In this document: positions 35,003-46,917 of the stretch, one piece after another
Layout of the letters: each line of letters starts with the position of its first letter
Position numbering within the stretch: the first letter of the stretch is position 1
Assembly: GCF_004193775.1 (NCBI RefSeq)
Contig: NC_041004.1
Coordinates: 5,231,309 to 5,295,308 of the forward strand
From: Glycine soja
Taxonomy: Eukaryota > Streptophyta > Magnoliopsida > Fabales > Fabaceae
Length of the DNA stretch: 64,000 nucleotides
Direction: 5' to 3'
Position numbers and translations under genes: made by a program
The notes under the pieces: model-generated
The model's input: only the letters and a program-made list of their open reading frames with translations
The model's database searches: none
Told to the model about the DNA's origin: nothing

Positions 35003-36646
35003 TGTTGGATCAAGTGGCCTCAAAATAATTAAGAAGGGGGGTTGAATTAATTATTCCTAAATCTTTACTAATTAAAAAATTACTCTTCTAAGGATTTTAC
35101 TTATGTTATTAAGAGAATAAGGAGTAGAAGATAAACTTAATCAAAAGTAAAAGCAGAAATTAAAATGCACAGCGGAAAGTAAAAGAGTAGGGAAGAAGGA
35201 GACAAACACACAAGAGTTTTTATACTGGTTCGGCAACAACCCGTGCCTACATCCAGTCCCCAAGCGACCTGCGGTCCTTGAGATTTCTTTCGACCTTGTA
35301 AAAATCTTTTTACAAGCAAAGATTCACAAGGGATGTACCCTCCCTTGTTCTCTTTGAACCTAGTGGATGTACCCTCCACTAGAACTGATCCACAAGAGAT
35401 GTAGCCTCTCTTGTTCTCAGTCAAACCCAAGTAGATGTACCCTCTACTTGTACCACAAAGAATGTACCCTCCAATGTGTTAAGACAAAGATCTCAGGCAG
35501 TTAAACCTTTCATACTTTGTGAATGGGGATACAAAAGAATTTTCAGGCGGTTAGTCCTTTGAATACTTTTGTATAAGGGAAAGGGAAGAATAAAAATAAT
35601 TCTCAAACTGTGTCGTTTTGAATTCTTTGACAATGGAGAAGGGAGACACAAAAGAATTCAGGCAGTTAGTCTTTCGTTCTTTTGGAAAAGGGAGAAGAAA
35701 GACACAAAAAGAATTCAGGCGGTTAGTCCTTGGCGAATTCTTTTTGGCAAAGGGAGAAGAGATGAAAAGAATGAATAGCACAAGTTTTCAAGGTTCAGAA
35801 AACCAGAAAACTTTGGAAAGCTTTTGGCACAAAGAAAAAGAAGAAGTTCAAAGAGATTCAAGGCTTGTAAAGGATTGTATAAAATTGATTGGAAAAGTAT
35901 ATATTGAAAAGCAAATCAAAGTCTTGCTTTTATAGACTCTTCATGTCTGGCCAAGATGACCATTTAGAAGAGTTATAACTTTTAGAAAAAAACTTAAAAA
36001 CAATTTGAAAAATTCAAAAACCTTTTGAAGAGTTACATCTTTTGATTTATTCAGAAACAATCACTGGTAATCGATTACCAAATCAGTGTAATCGATTACA
36101 CAAGGCTTTTATGTGAAAGGATGTGACTCTTCACATTTGAATTTGAATTTCAACGTTCAAAGGCACTGGTAATCGATTACCAAAACATTATAATCGATTA
36201 CAGCTTTTTGAAATTAATTAGAACGTTGTAAATTCAGTTTGAAAACTTTTTCAAATCCATTTTGCTACTGGTAATCGATTACAGCAATCTGGTAATCGAT
36301 TACCAGAGAATAAAAACTCTTTGGTAAACATGTTTTGAGAAAAACCATGTGCTACTCAATTTTTGAGAAAACCTTTTCATACTTATCTTGATTAAGCCTT
36401 CTCTTGATTCTTGAATCTTGAGTCTTGAATCTTGATCTCTTGAATCTTGATTCTTCATTCTTGAATTCAACTTTCCTCTTGATTCTTGAAGTGTTCTTGA
36501 TTCTATCTTGAATATCTTGAACTCATTCTTTGATTGACCTTTGAGCTTTTTGTCATCACATTTGTCATCATCCTTTGTTATCATCTTTGTTATCATCAAA
36601 ACATCTTTGAATCACTCTTGATTCACCATGAAGCTTTGCTTCTACA
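35003..36646 (-). mobile_element. Solo LTR (1644 bp) with perfect target duplication TTCTT
   Basis: Same family and same orientation as 7053-8713: begins TGTTGGATC and ends GCTTCTACA. It is flanked by TTCTT at 34998-35002 and 36647-36651. The duplication differs from that of the other copy, so the two are independent insertions and not the ends of one element. The minus-strand TATA box is the complement of 35928-35934. Palindromes start at 36067, 36088, 36169, 36190, 36271 and 36292, repeating the 21/102-bp spacing exactly. Confidence 0.93.
36067..36303. promoter_or_regulatory. Array of six GTAATCGATTAC palindromes, second LTR copy
   Basis: Five sites are perfect and the fourth has one change (first base A). 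Start-to-start distances are 21, 81, 21, 81 and 21 bp, identical to the other LTR although the spacer sequences have small differences. Confidence 0.6.
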
Positions 36647-36651
36647 TTCTT

Positions 36652-37718
36652 TTCCACACCAACCAACCCACTAACTTTGTTGTCAAGACTCATTGTCATT
36701 GTTCGCTCACCAAACCACTTTTGAACATAAGCACCATAGAACCCCAAAAGTTGTGTGGTTCAACTTAACAACACTGAGTGTAGAAAAAGTTATATTTGAC
36801 ACCGAAAGAAATGACAGTTGTATGTATAACATTTTATTTTGACAATGGAGCCAAGCAAAGAGTTTTAAAGTTTATCACAAATGGCCAAGGGTGATCAAGA
36901 CTTCAAAGTTCAAGCTAACCTTTTGGTAAAAAAATCCAAGGCAACATTCAATTAAAGAATAGGTTTCACTATTTCAAATTCTGTATGCTATGCAATTTGT
37001 TGAAGAACAGTGCAACTTAAAACAAATTAATAAGAGTTAGAAATGATAGCAGTGAGAATGAGTCCATGAAAAGAAAAGGGAAAAAGATAAGCACTTATAT
37101 TTGTTTCCTAGCTACATTCTACTGAATTATTCTTACACAAGTTTTGTAGATAAATGCATGCACTATAATTTGTCAACCTGAAATTGTTTGTGTAAATTCC
37201 AGGATTAAAGGTATAATAATAATTACCAGCTGATACTACCAAATGATATTTATGAGTAAAATCACATTGATAACCCGTAGAATAATGTTATTTACTTGAT
37301 TAGATACTTCAAAGTTAATTAGGAAGTTAAAAGTTCATACTTCATTTGCTTACAATCAGCTCAGACTTACACACAAAAAAAATTCAAAATTATCAATGCT
37401 AACAACCAAACTTTGCTTACATTAAATATATTTTAGCCATAGCTCTATTAACACGAAAATGACATGTCCTCCTTGAGAGGTAAACCACCCGTCTAGTTTT
37501 CTATAAAAGCATCTAAACCACATGTTGCAAAAGTGAACTGTACCTAAACTTCCATAAAAAAGTTTTATTACATGGATTATGCACGTGATTGTTACGCATT
37601 TTCGCATTCCATTTTTTGCACATATGCAAATTTATCACTAAATTAGTCTTCCACCCCTCAATTGACAGATCGACTTTTCCTCTTAATATACTATCCTCTT
37701 GATTGCGAGTTTGAGTGT
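36652..37718. other. AT-rich DNA between two solo LTRs
   Basis: No gene or repeat recognised; probably part of the CACTA-like region into which both LTRs inserted. Confidence 0.5.
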
Positions 37719-38570
37719 TGTAACGACCCGCCTCGTCGCTATGATATCATCACTCTAATAACTGGAAAATTTAATTCTTTTTCTTTCTTTTATGAAAACT
37801 CCATTATTTTGCTTTTGAAAATCATAGTAAATTTGAATTTCACAAATATATATATATATATATGTTCCCAAACACGCACCAATGTTTAACCGAATACGTG
37901 AATATTAATATAGTAGTTTAGTACACATCATACACATAATGAAGATTAAATCAGTTCGTAGATATAATTAAATCTGTGATTTACATCCCAACGTCATCAC
38001 GTCGGCTTGGCGGCTCCCCAACAGAATCTCATCCCTGCACCCTACTGCTGTCATTTTGCTTCCACGAACAAGATTCGCGATCATCACAGGTATCAACCAC
38101 ACAATACAAAATTGCAAGGGTGAGTTCATTATAAATAGAACCAATGTTAAATCCAAATAATCACAATTAGCAAGAAAACATAAGCAACCATCATGAGCTT
38201 ACACAACATTCATTATTCAACACCCATATTCAACAATTATTCATCATACGCATTCAACAATTATTCATCATCCATCCATGGATCCAATCAAGATTGCTCA
38301 GAATGATGCATGCACTTGACCTCAACTCTTAGATGCAATGCGGTACGTACTGTATCCAATACCAAGGAAATAGCCCTAAGCGTGTCTACACGATACCTCA
38401 CTTAGGAAACCATGCAGTATTTGTCGAGGCCACCCAGTCATACACCTTAACTCCCCCCTAGGTTATCAACCTGGGGCCACAAGGAGTTCCCTACCATGTG
38501 ACACACCCCCTAGTACAAAGCACACACTGCCACAGTTTATACTATTTCCCGTGTCATATGAGGTATGAAA

Positions 38571-38890
38571 CATGGGCACCACCAAGTACAATGACCATGG
38601 ATGAATTAAAGCTCCTAAGCATCCCCTCATAAATGCTTAGATTCTTTAACCACTTTAGTTTCCCACACAAGGGACGTCCGACAAGGTCTATGCACCCCCC
38701 CATGGACATACACAACATACGACATATAAACGTGGGCACCATCAAGTACAGTGATCATGGATGAATTAAAGCTCCTAAGCATCCCCTCGGAAATGCTTAG
38801 ATTCTTTAACCACTCTATTTTCCCACAAAAGGGACATTTGACAAGGCCAATGCACCCCCCCCCCCCACGAACATACACAACATGCACCTA
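38571..38890. repeat. 160-bp tandem duplication inside the second-family LTR
   Basis: Units start at 38571 and 38731 with TGGGCACCA and share GGATGAATTAAAGCTCCTAAG, CATCCCCTC and ACATACACAACAT. The second unit ends in a poly-C run of about 13. Confidence 0.9.
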
Positions 38891-39779
38891 TCAACGCATT
38901 TCCAACATCATCAACATTCCATTTCTCAACATAAACATCATTCCATTTCAATGACATCACCAATAACCACAACAACCTCATTCCATATTGACATAACCAT
39001 CAATAATAACATCAATTCATGTTGACATGATCACCATTAACAACGTCATCTCAAATTAATATCATCGTAAATATCAACATCACCACATATCAATTAAAGT
39101 CACCAATAGCAACATCAACAATAAGTCGCATTCCGCATATAAATATATTTTTCATGCATGAGGTTCACACTCCCTAGGTCTTCAAACAACACAAGTTTAA
39201 TAAACAATAATGTTATTCATCAACAATAGATATATCACATCTCATTCGTTAAAAATATAGTTTTCTTGAAAACCAACATTCACATCAATACCAAATGTAT
39301 CGCATCCCATTAGTTAAAAGCGTAGTTTTCTTGAAAGAAAATCAGCATGCAACAGGGACAGACAAATATTCTCATAGCTAGGTTCCCTGACCCTAACTAT
39401 GGTGTCAAAACGGTAAATTTTATAATAACTCCCCTCACTTATTGTGAGCTCTCCGTCAGTTCCTTTTTGCGTTACTCAGAAGTTTCTCTCGTTCACGCTC
39501 GTTCTTCCAAACGCAAGTCTCTTAGAGAAATTATGAAATGGAGGATTGAAGGATTTTCTCCATCGAATCCTTGAGGAGGATTCTGAGGATTCCGCTCCGA
39601 TTATAGTGTTCCTCTTGGTGTGGGGTTCAACGGCAAGTAACAACGGTTCACGGTGGCCATCGGTGGTCTTGGGTGGTGAAAAAAAATGAGGTTTTAGGGC
39701 TTAGGTGGCATTTTTGGAGAAGAGAAGAGTGAAAATCGTGTTTTTCACGCTGAAGACGTATTTATAACCTGCAAATTTC

Positions 39780-40000
39780 GCTTAGTGGGCTTGTCGCACT
39801 AAGCCGAAGTCACTTCTTGTGCTTAGCACAAGAATTTAGGCTTAGTGTAGCCCCCTTTACACTAGGGCTCGCTTAGCGCACCTTTGGGCCGCTCAGCGCA
39901 ATTCCCTTTGGTTGGAATTGGGCTTAGCGTAGCTTCGGGCCGCTTAGCGCAATTCCCCTCGGTTGGAATTGCACTTAACGTGCCATTCTCGCTTAGCGGG
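39780..40000. repeat. GCTTAGCG-type motif cluster
   Basis: CGCTTAGTG, GGCTTAGTG, CGCTTAGCGCA, GCTCAGCGCAATTCCC, GGCTTAGCGTA, GCTTAGCGCAATTCCC and CGCTTAGCGGG recur in about 220 bp, with TTGGTTGGAATTG between some of them. The cluster lies in the presumed U3. Confidence 0.75.
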
Positions 40001-42134
40001 AAACCAAAAGTTAATATTTTCAAAATCCCAACGGTCAGACTGTAGAACCATATCTTAGGGATATCCAGACAAAATGCGAAGACGATGCAACGGTTAACGA
40101 ATTGGGTATCGCGATTTCATTGAACTAGGTTTTGGTAAAATCTAAAATCTCATACTTTCAACTTAGCTCAACAAAACTCCACATAATTCAACATCCATAT
40201 CAAGAAATTCACACATGACTAGTTCAAGGCATACTTCAACTCATTCAAGTCTACCATATAGTCAAATAACACAATAAATACAATTAAACATTGATTTATA
40301 ACTTATAATATCTCAGGGTGTTACAAGTGCTAGTAGTATCAAAGAAATACTTTCCCTAGGCCTAAACCTCCCAAAATATTGCACCACTGGCATTGCATGT
40401 CATAGTAACAAACATGTCATGTGCCAACCAGTTCTAGAGCACACCATGTTCCATAAACCAGTCTTCTCTTGGAACATCATAGTAAATTGTTGCCGACCAA
40501 TTAAATCCACTCAGACTAGAACAACTCAACACATTGAATGGGACAACTATATAATATGCCTCATTTTATACAAACAAATTAAAGCAGACAATGAATACCT
40601 ATGAACCACATTCATATTAGCTTACCTCTTCAGAAAACTACAAGAAATCCAAAATGCAAAGATACAGTTATCAAACCTTGATTTTAATACATGAAGAATG
40701 TGCAAAACCCCAAGCATAATTGCAATACAACATGTTTTAATAGGTTAGTGTAGTACATACTTTTAACATATTTTGAACCATGGTTTATCTAAAATGGAAA
40801 TAGACAACAAAATCCTACTGAATTTTACCTACCTAGACAACAAATCCTTCTTGCCTACATCTCTCCGTGATAATTTTTACTATTAATGTCATTAGTTGAC
40901 CTCTGTTATTGACAACTCCTATTTAGTTTTTATTTTATAAAAATATTATTAATTAGGTTGCAGCCATATGGTAACATATCAATTTTTTCAAGGCATATAC
41001 TAACCAACATTTATAACTTTAAGCTTTTGTCTTCAAACATAAATCTCTTAAATTAATTTAAGAGATTTGTGTTTCTCTATGTTAATAGGGAAACCTAAGG
41101 ATTCAATTCAATTGCTACTATTCTAGTGAAGTCAGTCACACCATTGTCTTGGTGACAAAGATTTCTTAATATTTATTCCAAAGACATTGATTATTTCCAG
41201 TTTAGAAAAAAAAATCATTCAACTCCTCTGTTAATTTCACTAGCGCCATCAAACATGGCCAGAGCAAATAACCTTAACAATTAAAGCATGAAATAATAGA
41301 GAAAAGAAGAAACCAAAACAATTAAAGCATGGAGAAATTGACAAAGCTCAGTAAAGAGAGATCATTGAATTGATTCAAATTTTAAAAATAATATAAGAAA
41401 AAGAAGAGAGAGTACAGATTGGGAATTAAAATCGAGGAGTGGATAACAAACCGCAATGAGTGAGGCACGATAAACCCTAGATCTGTGATGAGTAAGGCAC
41501 GATGAACCCTAACCCTTGAATTTGTGATTCAATTTGGGAATGCAGAAAAAGAGTGTGAGAACCAAGTGAGAAAGTAGGAGAGAAAAAGCTAGAGTCAATA
41601 GGCACAAATGAAAAATTGAAAAGGTCACGACATACATTCAAAAACATAACACAACATCAATTTTTATATCAAATTTCAAAAAATAGGAAAGAAATCAAAT
41701 TTCAAAAACCATAACAGATAAACCACAGAGAAATCAAATGCGAAAAACATGGAGAGTACATACCTCACTCAAAAATGCAAAAAACAGTGGTGACCTCGTT
41801 GGAAAATGGTGAGAGAAGTGAGACCGTCTCGGACCGTACCAGAAAAGGGAGAGCGAAGACTGTAAAGAGACCTTGCCGGAAAAGACCATATCAAAAAAAA
41901 GAGAGAGAAGGCTGAGGAGTGAGGGAAAGATTGCACCGAAAAAGATCATGTCCATAGCCCTCCGTTGTGCCTCCATATGAATAATGGAATTGTGAACAAG
42001 GGAGTTACAGTGAGTGTGGTGTTTGCATGAAAGAAATGATGGAGTGAGGGAGGCAGCACTTCCTGTGATCACTAGTCCTTTTTAACATATTTTTTTATTA
42101 TCAAAGAGGTATAGGGCTTTTAATTTGTTTTCAG

Positions 42135-42310
42135 AATTAAGATGATTTTTTACTAAAACCCGTCATATATTTTATTAGACATAACATTCTAAGGCGGTTT
42201 TAAATAAACGTCTTAGAATGTGCGTCGTAAAAGACATTTTTTTGTAATATTTACAAAAATGTCACCGTCTCATTTTCTAAGGCGGTTCCACAGAGAACCG
42301 TCTCAATTTC
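42135..42310. repeat. Right cluster of CACTA-like subterminal motifs
   Basis: CTAAGGCGGTTTT, AACGTCTTAGAATG, CTAAGGCGGTTCC and AACCGTCTCA occur here in alternating orientation. In their midst GACATTTTTTTGTAA (from about 42231) is mirrored by TTTACAAAAATGTC, a hairpin that may be two decayed element ends facing each other. Confidence 0.6.
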
Positions 42311-45300
42311 TATTGATAAAAAAACATTTAAACTTGTTTTTAATCTCTTCCATTCTTTCCCAAACACAACTAACAAAAAGAATAATCACACGAACCAAAA
42401 TTATTAAATATGAATAAAAAATATCAAGAATTTCTAAAATTAAAAAAAAAATAAAAACAATAGTTTGACTAGAACATCTCCACCAACATTGTGCCCCACT
42501 AGGAACGATACCTCCAATTGTCATATGCAAATGAGATCTTCACCAGCATTATGTGTTGTCGTCCTTTATGGGCTCGCCAACATGAGTTTCACCTTCCACC
42601 TGACCTTATTGAATGATACATCTGCGATGGAGTTGTGTGTTTGTCCTGCACATGGCACCATTAAGGGTGATGTCATTACACAACTACTTGCGATGATGAA
42701 GAGTGACAAGGAGTGTGAAGACACCACCAAGGAATTTAGAGTAGAGAAAAGAACATTGCACTTGGAACCCCATTGGGTTTGCAGTATATTTGATTAGGGA
42801 AACATATGATTCATTTAATTTTGAAAAACTTGATTAAAAAAAATGTCCCAGAACTCGTAAAGCTCGAGTCTTCCCATTGGACTCAAGTTTTTTTTGTGTG
42901 TGTGTTTTTTATGTGCAAACTCGAGCCTGGATCGAGTTTTGGTTGTAGAACTCAAGTCTCCGTTTCTTAGACTCAAGTATTTTGACTCAAACTCTATAAA
43001 ATAAAGGTTTTTTTCCTCCTAAGCCTCATTTGCTCAATTTGGATCTATTTCTTACTTAATTATTTACCCCTAGTCAATTTTATAGCCCTTAATGGATCAT
43101 TATAGCCTATCTTGGTTAATGAATAAAGAGTTTACAAAATATACTCAAGTCCTTGGCTTGGGTCTTCAAATACTTGTATAATTCTTTATTCTTTTGTCTT
43201 TGTCTTCATTTTTTAGAGTGCTTGAAGGGTTGGCTTTTTCATCATCAAAACTTCTCATAAGTATTTTCATGTTTGAGAGACTTCAACTAGGGAGGTCATG
43301 ATTTATATGTTTTGTTTCATTTTTAACTACTTTCGCAATTGATTCTTCTCAAATACCAACATATATGTTTTGTAATAAGTTTGACCACTTGTTCCAAGAT
43401 GTCTTGAGATGGACAATCAGCTTCTTAACCTTGATTTGACAATCTTGAAACAATAATTGTTGGCGAGCAACAAGAGGAATACTTTCATTGACGCATGTTG
43501 TAATATATCAAATTTTGAGTATTAGAAATAAATCATGAGAACACCCTTTTCAAAACTATGTTATTTTATTATATTAAATTAATTGATTAGAAATAACTTA
43601 GATATTTTTGGTGTCATCGTTATCATTGTTGTTGTTGGTGGTGGTGATGCTAAAGGAGTGTTAGATGGATTTCTTACAATTAAAACACTTGAAAAATGTC
43701 AAATTCTAGTGTTGGTTTTTATGATGAAAACTCTAGAAAGACAACTTGAGTTGTATATGTCCGTTTGAGGTGTTATTTGTTTTGTTGGAAAGCTTACTAA
43801 AAAAACTATAATTCATACTTATACCTTAAAAACCAGAATTGACTTCTATTTTGGAGAAAATTGACTCTAAACTAGACCACTTGATCATGAAAAATACTCT
43901 AAGACTCATCGAAAAAAAGGAGTGAATTCTTTCTTTGATTTCTTTTCTTCTGTGACATTATATTTATGTTTAGCGCATGTTTAATTTCTTGGACAGGTTG
44001 TGGATACTCCAAAGCACCTTATTTGTTGTCATAATTTGAGAATTGGTGTTTAGGCATTTTTTATATACTTGGAATTTAATTCGATGATTGATGTTGGATG
44101 TGTTTGACTTACTATTTTTACACATGTCCATGGTTGATAACAATAGAAATATGTTAGGTTCTAGTTCTATGGACTTAGGGTGAATTTTGGAGAGTTTATG
44201 GGAGGCTTTGGGAGTGAGACATCATGATCAATTTCAATACGCTCATGTTTGCTGACAACATTCATAAACTCTGGACACAAATAATGAGTAGGAAAATAAT
44301 GAAATTAAAAAAAAGTTGTATTCTTAGATGTTAGCTAACCATAGAGTCTGGTTTCACTAAGAAAAATGTCTACAACTCCATAAATTGTCATTTTAGTGAG
44401 TAAAGGCTAAGTTGTCAACATTTGTAAATAATTTCATGTTCTTTTCAATTTTAGGCATGGTAGACTATGAAACTATATCTTGAGGTCAGCATAAAACTAG
44501 ATCTTAGATTTCTAACAAGATAAGAAGCAACTTGATAGGATTAGTATAATTCTTCATGTTACATTTATAACCTCTGGAAGTCATAAACACATAATAGAAA
44601 ATGGTAGATATAACACCTAAAACTTAAGAAATGTCATACCAATCATAATCCCAGGTGGATAGTTACCCCAATTGGTGTACTTTTGAGGAATTAAACGTGA
44701 GTTACTTCCTTAATTGTAATGTTTATGTAATGCAATGGTTGAAAATCGTGTGTTTGCATGCCTACTTCAAATATAACATTGATTGTGTTTGCTACCTTGT
44801 GTACTTGTGTTGAGATTATAATGTTATGAAGATGTATATATATGTACATAGGTGGATCAAGTGATATCATGGTAATAATGTGTTGTGATGACAAGTATGT
44901 GGTTTAAGTTCATGTGGAGCAATAACCACCATGTTATTATGATGAGTGTAAGAATGTCTTGTATGCCTCATGCATCATATCATGTTGAGCTTTTCAAGGG
45001 ATGTGGTTGAGCTTAATCGAAAATGACATGAATGAGTTAAGGTATGACTTTATTCTTAGTAAAATTATTTGGTTTGGAATCTCTCTGACTCGTGTTGATC
45101 CCATGGATTAAAGTATCCTTGCAAGACCAAGTAACCTGATGTGCTGCCAATATATTCATCTCAATGAGAGTGTGACATCGAGTTTCGTATGGTGTGAAAA
45201 TTTGTCAATTACAAGTCCTCTCGGGCTTCTTTCAAAATGTTTTTAATTGATATTGCATGCATCAAGAGTCTTCATAATGCATGTGCCAATGACTATGATA

Positions 45301-46861
45301 TGAATAAATTACTATATGTAATGATATATGTTTCCTATCTTTATATTTTATATACTAGATTTTATACTCGTGCATTGCATGAATTTGTTTAAATTATATA
45401 CTCATTTTTATTTTTTGTTTTGTTTTTTAAATATTTTTTCATAAATAAAATTATAAATTGTTAAAATATTTAGTAATATATTAAATATATTTACAATAAA
45501 ATTTAAGAGATGCCTAGTTAAAGTTTAGTTGAACCTTTGTTATCTTTTAAAATATTAAGCCTATTGAAATTTAATTATAATTTATTCTTTTTCTAAGTAA
45601 TAATAGTCATACAATACCTACATAAAATGTATAAATTCAAAATGAATGTAAATATGATAAATATGAATGTATGATTATTTAAATTTGAGTTTTTTTATTA
45701 TATTAATATTATGTTAACATGTACTAGATTTTTTTCTGTACTTAATTTTAAAATGTATTTATCATAAATACCAAAAAATATATTAAATTTGTTGAAATAG
45801 TATGTTTTTTATTATTAATAATTACACTTGTTAATTAGTTTAAAACGATATTATAATTAATTTGAAGATATTAATTACAATTTTGTTGAAGTTAGCCTAT
45901 TATTATTAAAAAAATTATTATAATTTCAGTTTTTGTGTAAGTAGATTTTTTTTCATTTATTTTACGCAAAAGGTTTTTGATTGTTAAAATCTATTTATTA
46001 TTGTTGTTGTTACTCAGAAAAAAATTCTCTATTATATGAATGAAATACTCCATATGTAATAAATATTAAACATATTTTTGATTGAAAACTAAGCATTGGT
46101 AAGAATTTTTTTTATCAATCTGTCAAAAGAAGAATTTTCCATAAAAAAAAAAGTTTAAGGATTATAAAAGTAAAAATAACCATTGGTAAAAAATAAAATA
46201 AATCAATATTTCATATATGAAAATTAAAATTAAATTAAGGGACAATTTTTTTCGTTGGACAATTTTATTGAATGTATTAGATTGTTATAAAAACAGTAAA
46301 ATAATAATTACTATTACTTAAATAACTATAAAATTAAAATAACCCTTGACGGAAAAATAAAATAAATAATAAATATTTCATATATAAAATTAAAAATAAA
46401 CTAAAGTACATAATTGTTGGTTGAAAATTAAAATTCTTATTATAAAGTGAGACTAACCAAATTATTTAGACTTGTAAAAAAAAGATAAGAAGCATGTAAA
46501 AAATCTATAAAAAAAATAGGAAGAAGAAGAAGAAACACATGTAAAAAGAATACACACTAAAAAAAGAATGCAAGAGATTTTTCTCTTCACCTACTTGGCT
46601 GTTTGTTTGTTCTCTCTCTTGGAATCAAAGTCAAGTTTTTGTCTTTGTTTCCTTTTCTCTCCCACCTCACTGGTTTTCTGTTATCTAGATCAAACATTAT
46701 GCTAGTATCTACAAAAAGAAAACACATTAATTTAAGAAATTAGGATTGTAACTCAATTTTGAAGATTAGAATGGTTACTCAAATTCGTTTACCAACCTTT
46801 CCTCAGGGAATAAAAATATTATTAATAATATATACTAATTAATAATTATATACTACTTCTA

Positions 46862-46864
<3 letters not shown>

Positions 46865-46914
<50 letters not shown>
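46865..46914. repeat. (TA)n microsatellite
   Basis: An uninterrupted TA dinucleotide run of about 50 bp. Confidence 0.97.

Positions 46915-46917
<3 letters not shown>

Larger units (their letters stand above)
37719..40325 (-). mobile_element. Solo LTR of a second family (2607 bp)
   Basis: Begins TGTAACGACCCG and ends CAGGGTGTTACA, so the terminal TGTAAC/GTTACA is a 6-bp inverted repeat. Flanks are AGTGT (37714-37718) and AGTGC (40326-40330), a 5-bp target duplication with one mismatch. A TATAAATA box on the minus strand (about 39769-39776) places U3 at the right end, where GCTTAGCGCA-type motifs repeat (39780-40000). These motifs are common in soybean LTRs. No internal coding region adjoins it, so it is a solo LTR. 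A 160-bp tandem repeat lies inside. Confidence 0.82.
31021..42310 (-). mobile_element. Probable degenerate CACTA-like element with nested solo LTRs
   Basis: Both ends carry clusters of short, alternately oriented motifs around AAGACGGTT / AACCGTCTTAGAA: left cluster about 31029-31390 (AAGACGATT, TTCGTCTTAGAAA, AAGATGGTTC, ATTGTCTTAGAAA), right cluster about 42135-42310 (CTAAGGCGGTTTT, AACGTCTTAGAA, CTAAGGCGGTTCC, AACCGTCTC). Such subterminal repeats are typical of CACTA (En/Spm) transposons, including soybean ones. Clean CACTA termini were not found; a decayed candidate is TTTTTTTGTAATA at about 42235-42247. No transposase could be read, so this would be a non-autonomous or decayed copy. Two solo LTRs (35003-36646, 37719-40325) interrupt it. 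Strand follows the guess that gene-like leader sequence sits at the right end (41400-42070). Confidence 0.4.

Noticed and set aside
7053..36646. The two 1.65-kb LTR copies as the two ends of one giant retrotransposon
   Set aside because: Each copy has its own different 5-bp target duplication (AAACT and TTCTT), no primer-binding site or polypurine tract adjoins them, and a host gene lies between.
42465..42797. 110-codon plus-strand open frame
   Set aside because: No recognisable domain and no splice or promoter context; it lies just outside the CACTA-like repeats and may be element debris.
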